Shown: piece by piece, positions 35,412 through 44,553 of the stretch
How the letters are laid out: each line of letters starts with the position of its first letter
Position numbering within the stretch: the stretch's first letter is position 1
From: Neorhizobium sp. SHOUNA12A
GTDB taxonomy: Bacteria; Pseudomonadota; Alphaproteobacteria; Rhizobiales; Rhizobiaceae
Direction of reading: 5' to 3'
Length of the DNA: 64,000 bases
Assembly: GCF_023006505.1 (NCBI RefSeq)
Contig: NZ_JALBGV010000002.1
Span: 124,001 to 188,000 of the forward strand
The notes under the pieces: generated by a model
What the model saw: only the letters and a program-made list of their open reading frames with translations
Databases searched by the model: none
Told to the model about the DNA's origin: nothing
Position numbers and translations under genes: made by a program

Positions 35412-37028
35412 ATGACGATCAAAACCGCTCGTGTGCTGACGCCGACACGCCGCGCCTTCCTGCTTTCCACTGTGGCGCTTGCGGCTGCGGCCGCCGTTCC
35501 GCATATGTCCCAGGCACAGGACGAGACACCGCGCGGCGGCAGCGTTTCGATCAATATCGGCACCGAGCCTCCGGTTCTGGTGCTCATCGCCCATAGCGCG
35601 GGTGCCGCCTATTACATCAGCGGCAAGGCGACCGAGAGCCTCTTGACCTATGACCGCAGTTTCAACCCGCAGCCGCTTCTGGCGACCGAATGGAAAGTCA
35701 GCGAGGATGGCCTGCGCTACTGGTTCAAGCTCAGGCAGGGCGTGCGGTGGCACGACGGCAAGGATTTCACCGCCGAGGACGTGGCCTTTTCCATTCTCGC
35801 ACTGAAGGAAAACCATCCACGCGGTCGGGCGACTTTCGCCTCTGTCCAGAAAGCCAACGTGCTCAACTCCCATGAGGTCGAGCTCCTTCTGTCCAAGCCG
35901 GCGCCCTATCTCCTCAGCGCCTTCGCCAGCTTCGAGGCGCCGATCGTGCCGAAGCATCTCTACGAAGGCACGAAGGTTGCCGAAAACCCGCACAACGTTG
36001 CGCCGGTCGGCACGGGACCCTACAAATTCGTCGAGTGGGTGCGCGGCAGCCATGCGCTCTTCGTTCGCAACGAAGATTACTGGGGCTCGCCGAAGCCTTA
36101 TCTCGACCAGATCATCTTCCGCTTCATCATCGATCCGGCCGCTGCTGTGGCGGCGATCGAAACCGGTGAAGTGCAAGTCTCGACCGCCAATCTGCCGCTG
36201 ACGGATATCGACCGCCTGAAGGCCAATCCGAACCTGGTCGTCGACACCACGCCGGCCGCCTATTCGCCGAGCATTGCCCGCGCCGAGTTCAACCTGGAAA
36301 ACAAATATCTCGCCGACATCAAAGTGCGTCACGCGATCGCCCATGCGGTGGACAAGGATTTCATCGTCAACACGGTCTATCTCGGTTACGCGACGCGGCT
36401 CGACGGGCCGGTGAGCCCGGACCTCGCGAAATTCTACAATCCCGATCTGCCGAAATACGAGTTCAATCCGGCAAAGGCGAACCAACTCCTGGATGAAGCC
36501 GGTTATAAGCGCGGCGCCGACGGGTTCCGCTTCAAGCTCTTCATCGATCCGACCCAGCCGTCTGGTCCTCCCAAGCAGACGGCTGAATATTTCGCCCAGG
36601 CGCTCGGTAAGGTCGGCATCAAGGTTGAGCTTCGCAGCCAGGACTTCGCGTCCTTCGTGAAGCGGATCTTCACCGATCGCGATTTCGACATCGCCATCGA
36701 AGGTATGAGCAACCTTTACGATCCGACGGTCGGTGTCCAGCGGCTCTACTGGTCGAAGAATTTCAAGCCCGGCGTGCCCTTCACCAACGGCTCGAAATAT
36801 TTCAACCCCGAGGTCGACCGCCTGCTTGAGACTGCCGCCGTCGAGGTCGATCCGAAGAAGCGGCAGCAACTGTTCAACGATTTCCAGAAGCTCGTCGTGC
36901 AGGATCTGCCGACGCTCGACATCGTCACGCCTTCGGTGATCACCGTCTACGACAAGCGGGTGAAGAACCTCAAGATCGGTGTCGAGGACCTCTGGAGCAA
37001 CGGGGCCGACATCTATCTCGAGGGATGA
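35412..37028 (+). CDS. ABC transporter substrate-binding protein, peptide/nickel type (SBP_bac_5)
   Basis: A 538-residue periplasmic binding protein of the DppA/OppA class, probably the missing partner of the DppBCDF importer at 27815-31730. The N-terminus has a Tat-like signal (RRAFLLSTVALAAAAAV, cleavage near SQAQD). Family motifs are LTYDRSFNPQPLLATEWKVS, GVRWHDGKDFTAEDVAFS and NVAPVGTGPYKFVEW. The ATG at 35412 has GGGGGA upstream and is preferred over 35382. The ligand is probably an organosulfur compound, inferred from the neighbours. Confidence 0.88.
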   Translation: MTIKTARVLTPTRRAFLLSTVALAAAAAVPHMSQAQDETPRGGSVSINIGTEPPVLVLIAHSAGAAYYISGKATESLLTYDRSFNPQPLLATEWKVSEDGLRYWFKLRQGVRWHDGKDFTAEDVAFSILALKENHPRGRATFASVQKANVLNSHEVELLLSKPAPYLLSAFASFEAPIVPKHLYEGTKVAENPHNVAPVGTGPYKFVEWVRGSHALFVRNEDYWGSPKPYLDQIIFRFIIDPAAAVAAIETGEVQVSTANLPLTDIDRLKANPNLVVDTTPAAYSPSIARAEFNLENKYLADIKVRHAIAHAVDKDFIVNTVYLGYATRLDGPVSPDLAKFYNPDLPKYEFNPAKANQLLDEAGYKRGADGFRFKLFIDPTQPSGPPKQTAEYFAQALGKVGIKVELRSQDFASFVKRIFTDRDFDIAIEGMSNLYDPTVGVQRLYWSKNFKPGVPFTNGSKYFNPEVDRLLETAAVEVDPKKRQQLFNDFQKLVVQDLPTLDIVTPSVITVYDKRVKNLKIGVEDLWSNGADIYLEG

Positions 37029-37095
37029 TCGATCATCGAGGCGGCCGGGTTTTCTCCCGGCCCCTGCCTTTTTCTGCGTTTTCGGAGACAATCGC

Positions 37096-38319
37096 TTGAG
37101 CATCGCCAAATTGCAGAGCACCAGAAGCCTGACGCGCGAGGAGCTTGTCGCGCGCGTCCCCGCTTTCGCCGCCGAAATCGCCAGGGGCGCCGCGCAGCGT
37201 GATCTCGACCGCGACTTGCCTTTCGAAGCCTTCGGGCTGTTTCGCGAACTGGGTCTCGGCACCTTGCGCATTCCGGTAGCACTTGGCGGACCGGGCGGCT
37301 CGGTGACCGACTATATCGAAATGATCGCGACAATCGGTGCAGCCGATTCCAACGTGGCGCATGCTCTGCGCTCGCATTTCAACTATGTCGAGAACGTTAT
37401 CCTCAGCGAACCACGGGAGCGGGATGCCAGTGCGGTCAAGCTGATCCTCGCCGGCAAACTGTTCGGCGGCGCCCATACGGAGCAGGGAACCGCACGGCCG
37501 GGGCAGGTGACGACGACGATCGTGCGCCAAGGCGACACTTATCGCCTCAACGGCCGCAAATGGTATGCCACCGGCACAGCCTTTGCAGATTTTGCGTCTT
37601 TCAGCGCTCTGGATGAAGAGGGGCAAACGGTCGGTATTCTCCTGCCGGTCGATCGCGAGGGTATCAAGATCCTCGACGACTGGGATGGCATGGGCCAGCG
37701 CTTGACGGCGAGCGGCGGCGTTCTTCTGGAAAATGTCGAGGTATTCCCGCACGAGTTCGCGACGCGGGGTCTCGACAATCTTGTCGGCCGGCATTGTTCG
37801 ACGCTGCGTCAATTGCATCTGGCAGCAAGTGCGGCTGGAGCGGTTCGCAACGTGCTGACGGACGGGCTTGCCTATGTGCGCCGGCAGGCGCGTTCGGCGG
37901 CACACAGCGCGGCGGAAACAGCAAACCAGGATCCGTTCGTACAGCAGGTGATCGGCGAGATAGCCGCCAACTCCTTTGCGATCGATACGGCCATCGCGGC
38001 CGCTGCCGTGGCTCTCGATCGGACCGTGGCTGCCTTCGGCAAAGGCGACGAAGCAGAGATCGAGGAGGCCCTGGTCGCAAGCGCGCTGGCGACGGCACGT
38101 ACGCAGCTCGTGCTCGGCCAGCTCGGCCCCCGCAGCGCCGAGCGCATGTTCGAACTCGGTGGCGGCTCGGCGACCTCCCGCAACAACAATTTCGACCGTC
38201 ACTGGCGCAATATCCGCACTGTCCTCAACCACAATCCGCTGCTGCATAAGTCGAGGGTGGTCGGCGATTATCTGCTCAACGGTACGACCACGCATCTCAA
38301 GGAAGGAAGGGTGTTCTGA
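37096..38319 (+). CDS. DszC/SfnB-like flavin monooxygenase (acyl-CoA dehydrogenase fold), copy 2
   Basis: A 407-residue member of the same fold as the protein at 25218. It has KLFGGAHTEQGT, YRLNGRKWYATGTAFADFASF, DDWDGMGQRLTASGG, and the C-terminal FDRHWRNIRTVLNHNPLLHK, which is typical of DszC/SfnB-type oxygenases. The start is a TTG at 37096 with CGGAGA eight bases upstream; the frame open to 36979 overlaps the binding-protein gene. It would oxidise a sulfide or sulfone with FMNH2. Reduced flavin must come from elsewhere. Confidence 0.78.
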   Translation: MSIAKLQSTRSLTREELVARVPAFAAEIARGAAQRDLDRDLPFEAFGLFRELGLGTLRIPVALGGPGGSVTDYIEMIATIGAADSNVAHALRSHFNYVENVILSEPRERDASAVKLILAGKLFGGAHTEQGTARPGQVTTTIVRQGDTYRLNGRKWYATGTAFADFASFSALDEEGQTVGILLPVDREGIKILDDWDGMGQRLTASGGVLLENVEVFPHEFATRGLDNLVGRHCSTLRQLHLAASAAGAVRNVLTDGLAYVRRQARSAAHSAAETANQDPFVQQVIGEIAANSFAIDTAIAAAAVALDRTVAAFGKGDEAEIEEALVASALATARTQLVLGQLGPRSAERMFELGGGSATSRNNNFDRHWRNIRTVLNHNPLLHKSRVVGDYLLNGTTTHLKEGRVF

Positions 38320-38360
38320 AATTGGCTTCAGTGCGGTTGCAATAAGTCCTGGAGGTTTAC

Positions 38361-38984
38361 ATGTTCCCGACCCTGATCCTGCCCGGTCTCAACGGCTCGC
38401 CCGAAGGACACTGGCAGCGCCATTGGGCAACGAAGCACTCCAGCGCCTCGATCGTCGAGCAGCAGGATTGGAACTGTCCCGTCATCGAGGATTGGCAGGC
38501 GGAGCTGGACAGGGCGCTTTCGGTGGTGGAAGGCGCCTTCCTCGTTGCGCATAGCCTCGGATGCCTGCTGGCGGCGAGCTATGCCGGACGCGGCAATGCG
38601 GAGAAGATACGCGGTGCCTTACTTGTCGCACCGTGCTCCCTGGAAGTGACTTTGCGGCGTCATCCCTGCATGATCGAGTTCGGGCATGAACCGCTTGCCC
38701 GGCTTCCCTTTCCAAGCCTCGTCATAGGCAGTCTGAACGATCCCTATATGAGCATGCCGGATCTCGAACGCCATGTCCGTGGCTGGGGCAGCGATCTGAC
38801 AACGATCGGGTTTGCGGGACACATCAACATCGCAAGCGGTTTCGGGCGCTGGCCCGAGGCGTATTCCTTTTTCAACAGATTGAAAGGAGGAAGATCGGAT
38901 GCCCACTCAAAGGGAACCAGCGCGGCGCATACCGATCGGGCCACGGTCAACGCCGTCGATGGCGGCCGCCTGCCGGTGACTTAG
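38361..38984 (+). CDS. RBBP9/YdeN-family serine hydrolase
   Basis: A 207-residue alpha/beta hydrolase. It starts MFPTLILPGLNGSPEGHW and has the nucleophile elbow VAHSLG with Ser65, followed by probable Asp127 and His154 completing a triad. The family is small and of uncertain substrate (esters, lactones). The last 25 or so residues look unstructured. GGAGG precedes the ATG. It follows the DszC-like gene in the same direction and overlaps the convergent DUF6880 gene by four bases. Confidence 0.82.
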   Translation: MFPTLILPGLNGSPEGHWQRHWATKHSSASIVEQQDWNCPVIEDWQAELDRALSVVEGAFLVAHSLGCLLAASYAGRGNAEKIRGALLVAPCSLEVTLRRHPCMIEFGHEPLARLPFPSLVIGSLNDPYMSMPDLERHVRGWGSDLTTIGFAGHINIASGFGRWPEAYSFFNRLKGGRSDAHSKGTSAAHTDRATVNAVDGGRLPVT

Positions 38985-40417
38985 GTTATCAAACTCCAGA
39001 AGCCGTGCTTTTTACCGTGCCGGTCCTTCAGTCCCGCGACATACGCGTGATGAGATTCGACGCTGCCGAAATCGTCGACATGCGGGGCAAGCGATGCGCA
39101 TGCCATAAGATGCTGCGCTGCATAGCGGTTGCGGCTCGACCGTGCTCTATCGAGCGTGAAGTCGATCATCGAACGCAGGACGATCGTTGCAGCAAGTGGG
39201 TGTTTCTGCGCCAGAGCGTCCGCTGCCGCCGTCATCAGCTCATAGAGATCGCCATCGAGTTCCGCCTTGCGCTTCAACACGAGCCTGGCCGCCTCGCCAA
39301 CCGCTGGCCAGCGCAGGAAAAAAGTAAGGGCTCGATGGACCTCCGGAAAAGCCTGGGCATAGGCGAACGCCTTTTCTTCGGCCTCCATGTCGTCGAAGTC
39401 CGGCAGCCGGCGGATAAACGCGCGCAAGTGTACGTCGTTCAGCGAGTGCTCAAACCACTTCCATCGATCCGCCTGGGCTTCGTCCGCGCGTCCCAGGGCT
39501 TCGAGCACCTCGCTGCGGGCAAGCTGCCATTCGATCGGAGTGTCGGCATGGCCTCGTTCATCGATGGCGTCCAGCGTTTCGAGCGCTTCGGCGGCTCGTC
39601 CCGCGGAAAGCAGCCGGCGGGCGATGTCCGTTGCCACCAAGGGCGACCTGCGGGTCTTTTCCGGCTGCTGGGCGATATATGCATCCACGTCGCCCTGGGC
39701 ATCGGCGATTTCCTGCAAGGCGATCCGTACCAGCAGTTCCTGGTGATTGCCGTAGACCTGGTCTTCGTAGATCGGCCCATTGCTGCTCCAGCCGATGACG
39801 CGGCGATCGCTCTCGGCGATCTTGTCCTCAGGCTCCTTTGACCACTGCCCCAACAGAACCTTGAGTCGTTCAAGACCGTCTCCGCCAAGCGCAGGCGCCA
39901 TAGCCGCAATCAGCGGATCATACTGGCCATAGCCGTTGTTCAGCACCGCTGCGAAGATCTTGTCGGCAAGGGCGTCCTTCTCGACGCCTGAAGACTTCGC
40001 GATCGCGCCGGCATCTGCGCACGCGTCGTGGAAGCACTCGATGATCGAGCCGCTGCCGTCGTCGGATCTCTCGAACACAGGATCGGCAAGCGCCAGGAAT
40101 TGCCAGATAAGCTCCAAGGCCTCCTTCGGATCGTCGCGGGCAACGACATCGACGATCGTCTTGCGCTGCGTTTCCAGGTCCGTCTTGAGCCCCTTCACCT
40201 TGCGCCAGTTTATGAAGGTTCGGGAACGGCCGATGCTTGCGAGCCGCTTGCGCACTTCGCGCGCGACCTCGGCGCTGCTGTGATTGCCGGCAAGCTCCAT
40301 GCGAAGCCGTCGCTTGTTTGCCGCGCTGCCGGTGCTGATTTCGATCAGCAATTCGGCCAGGCGCGGCGCGCCGAGTGCTTCCAGGTTCTTCGCGTTGAGT
40401 GTGGTCTTGGCTGCCAT
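38981..40417 (-). CDS. DUF6880 family protein
   Basis: A 478-residue soluble, mostly alpha-helical protein. It starts MAAKTTLNAKNLEALGAPRLAELLIEIS and contains HEAT/TPR-like helices (EALETLDAIDERGHADTPIEWQLARSEVLEALGRADEAQ), matching DUF6880 proteins common in rhizobia. The internal ATG at 40417 fits the family start; 29 extra codons upstream do not. Function is unknown. It seems independent of both neighbouring loci. Confidence 0.75.
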   Translation of the reverse strand: MAAKTTLNAKNLEALGAPRLAELLIEISTGSAANKRRLRMELAGNHSSAEVAREVRKRLASIGRSRTFINWRKVKGLKTDLETQRKTIVDVVARDDPKEALELIWQFLALADPVFERSDDGSGSIIECFHDACADAGAIAKSSGVEKDALADKIFAAVLNNGYGQYDPLIAAMAPALGGDGLERLKVLLGQWSKEPEDKIAESDRRVIGWSSNGPIYEDQVYGNHQELLVRIALQEIADAQGDVDAYIAQQPEKTRRSPLVATDIARRLLSAGRAAEALETLDAIDERGHADTPIEWQLARSEVLEALGRADEAQADRWKWFEHSLNDVHLRAFIRRLPDFDDMEAEEKAFAYAQAFPEVHRALTFFLRWPAVGEAARLVLKRKAELDGDLYELMTAAADALAQKHPLAATIVLRSMIDFTLDRARSSRNRYAAQHLMACASLAPHVDDFGSVESHHAYVAGLKDRHGKKHGFWSLIT

Positions 40418-40567
40418 CGATTTCCGCTGTCGTTTGTACCCAACACTAGCCTCGCGGTCGATTGGTGCAAGACGGCTTGGCGTGGCCGGCAGATTTTTAG
40501 ACACCTGAGAAAAAGCATGCGGCTGTTTAGCTCAGATGCAGGGATCACAGCACCGTGGCTTACCCGG

Positions 40568-42433
40568 TTACTTGCCGCCGGCGAGGTCGAAGGCGGGGAC
40601 CACGTCTCCTTTCGCACGGAACAGCCGCTCCAGTTCCGCCACATCCGGGCAGGCCGGGACGGACTGCAGAAAGGCCGGGTCCATCTCGGCATTGGGGAGC
40701 GCGATGACCGCTGCGGCAAGCAGCGTCGTCCCCGCCTCGATCTGGCCACGGAGCTGGGGAAGAAGCGTCTTTGCGTGAATGAGATTGGTATTGGCGATCG
40801 GGCTCATGGCATGGCCGTCCCGCCTGAAGGCAGGTGAGAGGTCGATGATTGCACTTGTGTCGGTCTGACCATACCACGCCGCCAGGCCTTCGCCTCGGCT
40901 GGCGATATCGGCCTGGAAATCCGCCTGTTCAATGGCAAAGCCGCCCTCCGTCGTTTGCAGGGCACGGGGCGTGACAATGCGGTGGATGCGGAGATGCCAG
41001 GGATTGGCCGGCGCCAGCCAGGTCTCCACTGTGACGTCGCTCCAGGGCTTCCAGCGGGAGTAGAGCCTGTCGCCGGCGATCAGCGCCTGCTCGAGCGTCT
41101 CGCGCATGCGGAAATGCGTGCCGTCGTCGGAGAGGCCCAGCATGCCGTCAAGACTTGCCGCCGCGAAATGCCGGTCGTTGGCCTCGATGTTGAAGGCGTA
41201 GCGGGTGGAATAGACGAACTTCGAATATTTCTCGTGGGCGCCGCGCATCTTGTCGTGCTGCTGACCGGAGGCGAGGACGACGACGTTGCCGGGCGTATGC
41301 ATGGCGACCATGCCGGGTTCCTTGAGCGGAACCGGGTCCGCAAAGGAGGGTGCTGGCGCTTCTTGCGCCACCCAGAACGGATGGTCGGCGGGGAGAGCCA
41401 GCGGCAGGAAGAATTTCAGGGCCCAGTAGGGCGAGCCGGCAGAATTGTAGCTCTCGCTCATCAGGAGATTGGGATAACCGTAGCCGATCGACAGCACCCC
41501 GTCCCGGTCGGCGATCGGAAGTTTCGACCACCAGCGGATATGGCGCATGTAGTAGCCCTTGATCTCAGCCCAGGGCAGGGCCTCGACGCCGGCAAATGCC
41601 AATGCGCCCCAGAAGCCGCCGGCGGCAAACCGGTATGTCTGGCTGCGCCCGAAGGCGAGCGCGGCGCCGTCGGGGCCGAACCAGTGGCGGATATCCTGTG
41701 CAAATAGGCGGGCACGTTCGCGATAGGCATCACCCCGCGCAGTATCGGCCTTCGCGAGCACCGAATAGATCAGCGCATAAAAATGCAGGGCGAAGGGGAT
41801 ATAGTGATCGACGCGCTTGACCGGCCCGTCGCGATACCAGCCTTCGCCCAACCGGAAGGCCTCGGTCTCGTCGAGATATTTCTCCGTCATGGATCGGTCG
41901 AAGCTTATGCCGACGCGTGTCAGGCCGAGATCGATAAGAACCCGGAAGAATTTCCAATTGTTGTCGATGAATTCCTTGTCGCGGGCCGACAGGAGATAGG
42001 CTGCGACGGTTTTCTTCTCTGCTTCGCCAAGCGGATCCCAGATGTGTTCGGGAACCATGGCAAGCGCAAAACCCACTGCCGCCAGTTCCACCTGACGCTG
42101 GTCGCGATCGGAAATGTCGCCCCAATATTCCGGATGAGAGGGATCGGTGCCGTTTGCGAGGCCGCGGCGGTAGAGGTCCCAATGCGGGAAATCATGGCCT
42201 CCGGCTGCGAGCGGTACGATTCCCCAGAGCGGTCGGGCAAAACCTTCAAGGTCGGCCGCGGCACGGTCGAAATGCGCCCCGGTCGCGCTCAGGCGGACCC
42301 GCGCGCCGCCTTCGGAAAAATAGGGGAGAAGCGGTCTGAACAGATCAAGCACCGCTCTGCCGAGATCGTCTCGGGAAAGAAGAGGGTTTCCCCAAAGGGG
42401 ATTGGCTCGGACTGGGTCGTAGATCACGGGCAA
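40568..42433 (-). CDS. DUF2264 domain protein (probable polysaccharide-utilisation enzyme)
   Basis: A 621-residue protein with the DUF2264 alpha-helical core (NPLLSRDDLGRAVLDLFRPLLPYFSEGGARVRL, HFPHWDLYRRGLANGTDP, LPIADRDGVLSIGYGYPN) and a C-terminal beta-rich part. No signal peptide is visible. The frame opens with a TTG at 42433; a GTG at 42427 is an alternative and neither has a strong RBS. It closes the uronate-oligosaccharide operon. DUF2264 genes recur in pectin and rhamnogalacturonan loci, but the reaction is not known to me. Confidence 0.8.
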   Translation of the reverse strand: MPVIYDPVRANPLWGNPLLSRDDLGRAVLDLFRPLLPYFSEGGARVRLSATGAHFDRAAADLEGFARPLWGIVPLAAGGHDFPHWDLYRRGLANGTDPSHPEYWGDISDRDQRQVELAAVGFALAMVPEHIWDPLGEAEKKTVAAYLLSARDKEFIDNNWKFFRVLIDLGLTRVGISFDRSMTEKYLDETEAFRLGEGWYRDGPVKRVDHYIPFALHFYALIYSVLAKADTARGDAYRERARLFAQDIRHWFGPDGAALAFGRSQTYRFAAGGFWGALAFAGVEALPWAEIKGYYMRHIRWWSKLPIADRDGVLSIGYGYPNLLMSESYNSAGSPYWALKFFLPLALPADHPFWVAQEAPAPSFADPVPLKEPGMVAMHTPGNVVVLASGQQHDKMRGAHEKYSKFVYSTRYAFNIEANDRHFAAASLDGMLGLSDDGTHFRMRETLEQALIAGDRLYSRWKPWSDVTVETWLAPANPWHLRIHRIVTPRALQTTEGGFAIEQADFQADIASRGEGLAAWYGQTDTSAIIDLSPAFRRDGHAMSPIANTNLIHAKTLLPQLRGQIEAGTTLLAAAVIALPNAEMDPAFLQSVPACPDVAELERLFRAKGDVVPAFDLAGGK

Positions 42434-42454
42434 ACCATTTTTTATCGAAAGAGA

Positions 42455-42483
42455 GACCCGCGGAGGACTGGCCTCCGCGGGTC
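42455..42483. promoter_or_regulatory. intercistronic stem-loop after binding-protein gene
   Basis: A perfect 12-bp stem, GACCCGCGGAGG / CCTCCGCGGGTC, with loop ACTGG sits between the sugar-binding-protein stop and the DUF2264 start. As at 3391, it probably stabilises the binding-protein message or attenuates read-through. Confidence 0.6.
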
Positions 42484-42489
42484 GGGCTG

Positions 42490-43770
42490 TTACTTGATCG
42501 CCTTCACGCCGTCGGTCATTTCCTTCAGGCCGTCGTCGATGGAGATGTTGTCGGTCATGATCGAGTCATGCGCGCGGTTGAGAACAACCTCGATCTTCGC
42601 GGCATTCGGATTGACGGCCATCTCCAGGAAGGACTTGCCGGACTGCAGTGCGTCCTTGCTCGCCTGATCCTGGGGGAAGCCGGGCAGGGATGCGATCTTG
42701 GCGGTGACTTCCGGCGTACGGACGGTCGGGATCGTGCCGGTGCCGGCGATGATGGCCGCACCTTCCGGGCCAGTGACGAACTTGATGAAGTCGAGCACCT
42801 CGGCCTTGTGAGCGGAGTTGGTGTTGACCGCAAGACCGGAAATCTGCGCTGCGGTTGTGCCTGCTGCAACGCCATCCGGATGCGGGAACTTCACGATCCC
42901 CCAGTTCTTGCTCTTGGATTCGCCGGAAGCGACCTTGGCGATCTGGGTGCCGACGAACCAGGTACCCATCGGCAGCATGCCGATCGTGCCGTTGAAGAAC
43001 AGCGCCGAATAGTGGGTATTGGAGGTCTTCAGCGACGCATAGGACGGAACGACGCCGGCCTTCTGCAGAGCAAGCGCGCGCTCATACCACGGCTTCAGGA
43101 AGGCGTAATCCGGCCCCGCCAGCGTCTTTTTGCCGTCGAGGATGCCCGGAAGCTGGACCGTGGAGCGCCATGTATGGAAGAGTGCCCCGTAGGTCTTGTT
43201 CGCGCCCATGCCGCCGGCGAGTTTTGTGGCGATCTGGTCGAACTGCGCCCAGGTCATGTCGTTGGTCGGGTAGGTAACCCCGGCCTTGTCGAAAATGTCC
43301 TTGTTGTAATAGACGACCCAGAAATCCGAGCGGAACGGCAGGGCATAGATCTTGCCGTCGATCTTGAGTTCGTCGACAAGGCCGCCGAACGACGCGGGGT
43401 CGATCTTCTGTTCCGTCATGAAGCCCGAGAGGTCCGAGATCGAGCCGGCGCGAACGAGGTTCGTGTAGTTCGGAACGTCCTTGACGGTGACGATGTCGAT
43501 ATCCTTGGAGCCGCCCGCGAGCTGCGTGGCGATCATCTGCTGGTAGTCCTGCGAACCGAGGTCCACGGACTCGAACTTGACGTTCGGATTCTTGGCCTGG
43601 TATGCGGCGATCAGCGGCTTGTAATAAGCCACCTTGTCCCAATCCCACAGCGCCCATTTGAGCGTCACGGCATTGGCCGACTGTGCGTATGCCGATCCTG
43701 CGATCGACGTCGCCATGGCGAGACCCGCCATCGCGAACCTCACCGATCTCCCGAATTTCCCCAAATACAT
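42490..43770 (-). CDS. sugar ABC transporter substrate-binding protein (CUT1 type)
   Basis: A 426-residue periplasmic protein of the extracellular solute-binding family 1. The signal peptide starts MYLGKFGRSVRFAMAGL and is probably cleaved after AYA-Q. It contains LKWALWDWDKVAYYKPLIAAYQ and KTYGALFHTWRSTVQLPGIL. AAGGAGAA lies upstream of the ATG (43770). It serves the MalF/MalG permeases and MsmK-type ATPase of the same operon. The likely cargo is an unsaturated uronate oligosaccharide, judged from the GH88 and lyase neighbours. Confidence 0.9.
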   Translation of the reverse strand: MYLGKFGRSVRFAMAGLAMATSIAGSAYAQSANAVTLKWALWDWDKVAYYKPLIAAYQAKNPNVKFESVDLGSQDYQQMIATQLAGGSKDIDIVTVKDVPNYTNLVRAGSISDLSGFMTEQKIDPASFGGLVDELKIDGKIYALPFRSDFWVVYYNKDIFDKAGVTYPTNDMTWAQFDQIATKLAGGMGANKTYGALFHTWRSTVQLPGILDGKKTLAGPDYAFLKPWYERALALQKAGVVPSYASLKTSNTHYSALFFNGTIGMLPMGTWFVGTQIAKVASGESKSKNWGIVKFPHPDGVAAGTTAAQISGLAVNTNSAHKAEVLDFIKFVTGPEGAAIIAGTGTIPTVRTPEVTAKIASLPGFPQDQASKDALQSGKSFLEMAVNPNAAKIEVVLNRAHDSIMTDNISIDDGLKEMTDGVKAIK

Positions 43771-43801
43771 TTCCGTTCTCCTTCCCTGAAGTGTCTCTGG
43801 A

Positions 43802-44533
43802 TTAGATATGTTTAGCGTCACCAGCATGCGGTTCGCGATGCGCCTGTATTGCCATTGGCAGGGCTAGAACCATGACCGCTGCCCGATGGACGCCGAATGT
43901 GACGGCGAACATTCCGAGTGAAAAGTTGAGGGTGGCCGGCATGAACACGGACACCGGATAAAAGACGATATGCGCGAGCCAGAGCGCGGCCACGAATGCG
44001 AGCGCGCCGAGCGCCGGCAGCGGACGGACGACCGATGCGATGGCTGCCAACCGCAGCAGCACTGGCGCCGAAAGATCGCGCATCACCATCAGCACGACGA
44101 GGTGGCAGGCCACCACGACGATGAAAACCGTTGCGATCAGCGCGATCGTCAGCGGCAGGGCCAGGACGAGATTGTCTTTGGCGGCCGCCGCATAGGTGAT
44201 TAGCGAATAGACGCCGAGTCCGATGGCAAGGGTGAAGGCCAGCCCCCAGGCAGTCGCGCGCCAGAAATATCGGAAAAACGCTTCGACGAAATCCCGCAGG
44301 AGATAGGCGTTGCGGTCTTCGACGAAGGCGACCGAAACGCGGGCGGTCGCAGCGATTGCAGCGGGAATGGTGACGACGAAGAGTGCGGCCAGAATGAACA
44401 GGATGTTCAATTTGACCATCTCCCACCATTCGCGCGCGACCGTATCGGCGAAAAGGGCAAGACCGGTCTTCTTCGGCGCATTCTTCGGAATGCCCGGTCC
44501 TTCCTTCGTCCACATGTCGCGCAGCCATTGCAT
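43802..44533 (-). CDS. YesL family membrane protein (DUF624)
   Basis: A 243-residue protein with about five hydrophobic segments and the N-terminal GLALFADTVAREWWEMVKLNILF typical of the YesL/DUF624 family. These genes accompany sugar importers, especially in rhamnogalacturonan and pectin loci. The exact role is unknown, probably accessory to the transporter. It sits between the ATPase and binding-protein genes. Confidence 0.85.
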   Translation of the reverse strand: MQWLRDMWTKEGPGIPKNAPKKTGLALFADTVAREWWEMVKLNILFILAALFVVTIPAAIAATARVSVAFVEDRNAYLLRDFVEAFFRYFWRATAWGLAFTLAIGLGVYSLITYAAAAKDNLVLALPLTIALIATVFIVVVACHLVVLMVMRDLSAPVLLRLAAIASVVRPLPALGALAFVAALWLAHIVFYPVSVFMPATLNFSLGMFAVTFGVHRAAVMVLALPMAIQAHREPHAGDAKHI

Positions 44534-44553
44534 GGCCGTTTCCTCCCGCTCGT

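Noticed and set aside
35322..37271. A 649-codon minus-strand frame over the binding-protein gene.
   Set aside because: It is antisense to a well-supported SBP_bac_5 gene and has biased composition without family motifs.
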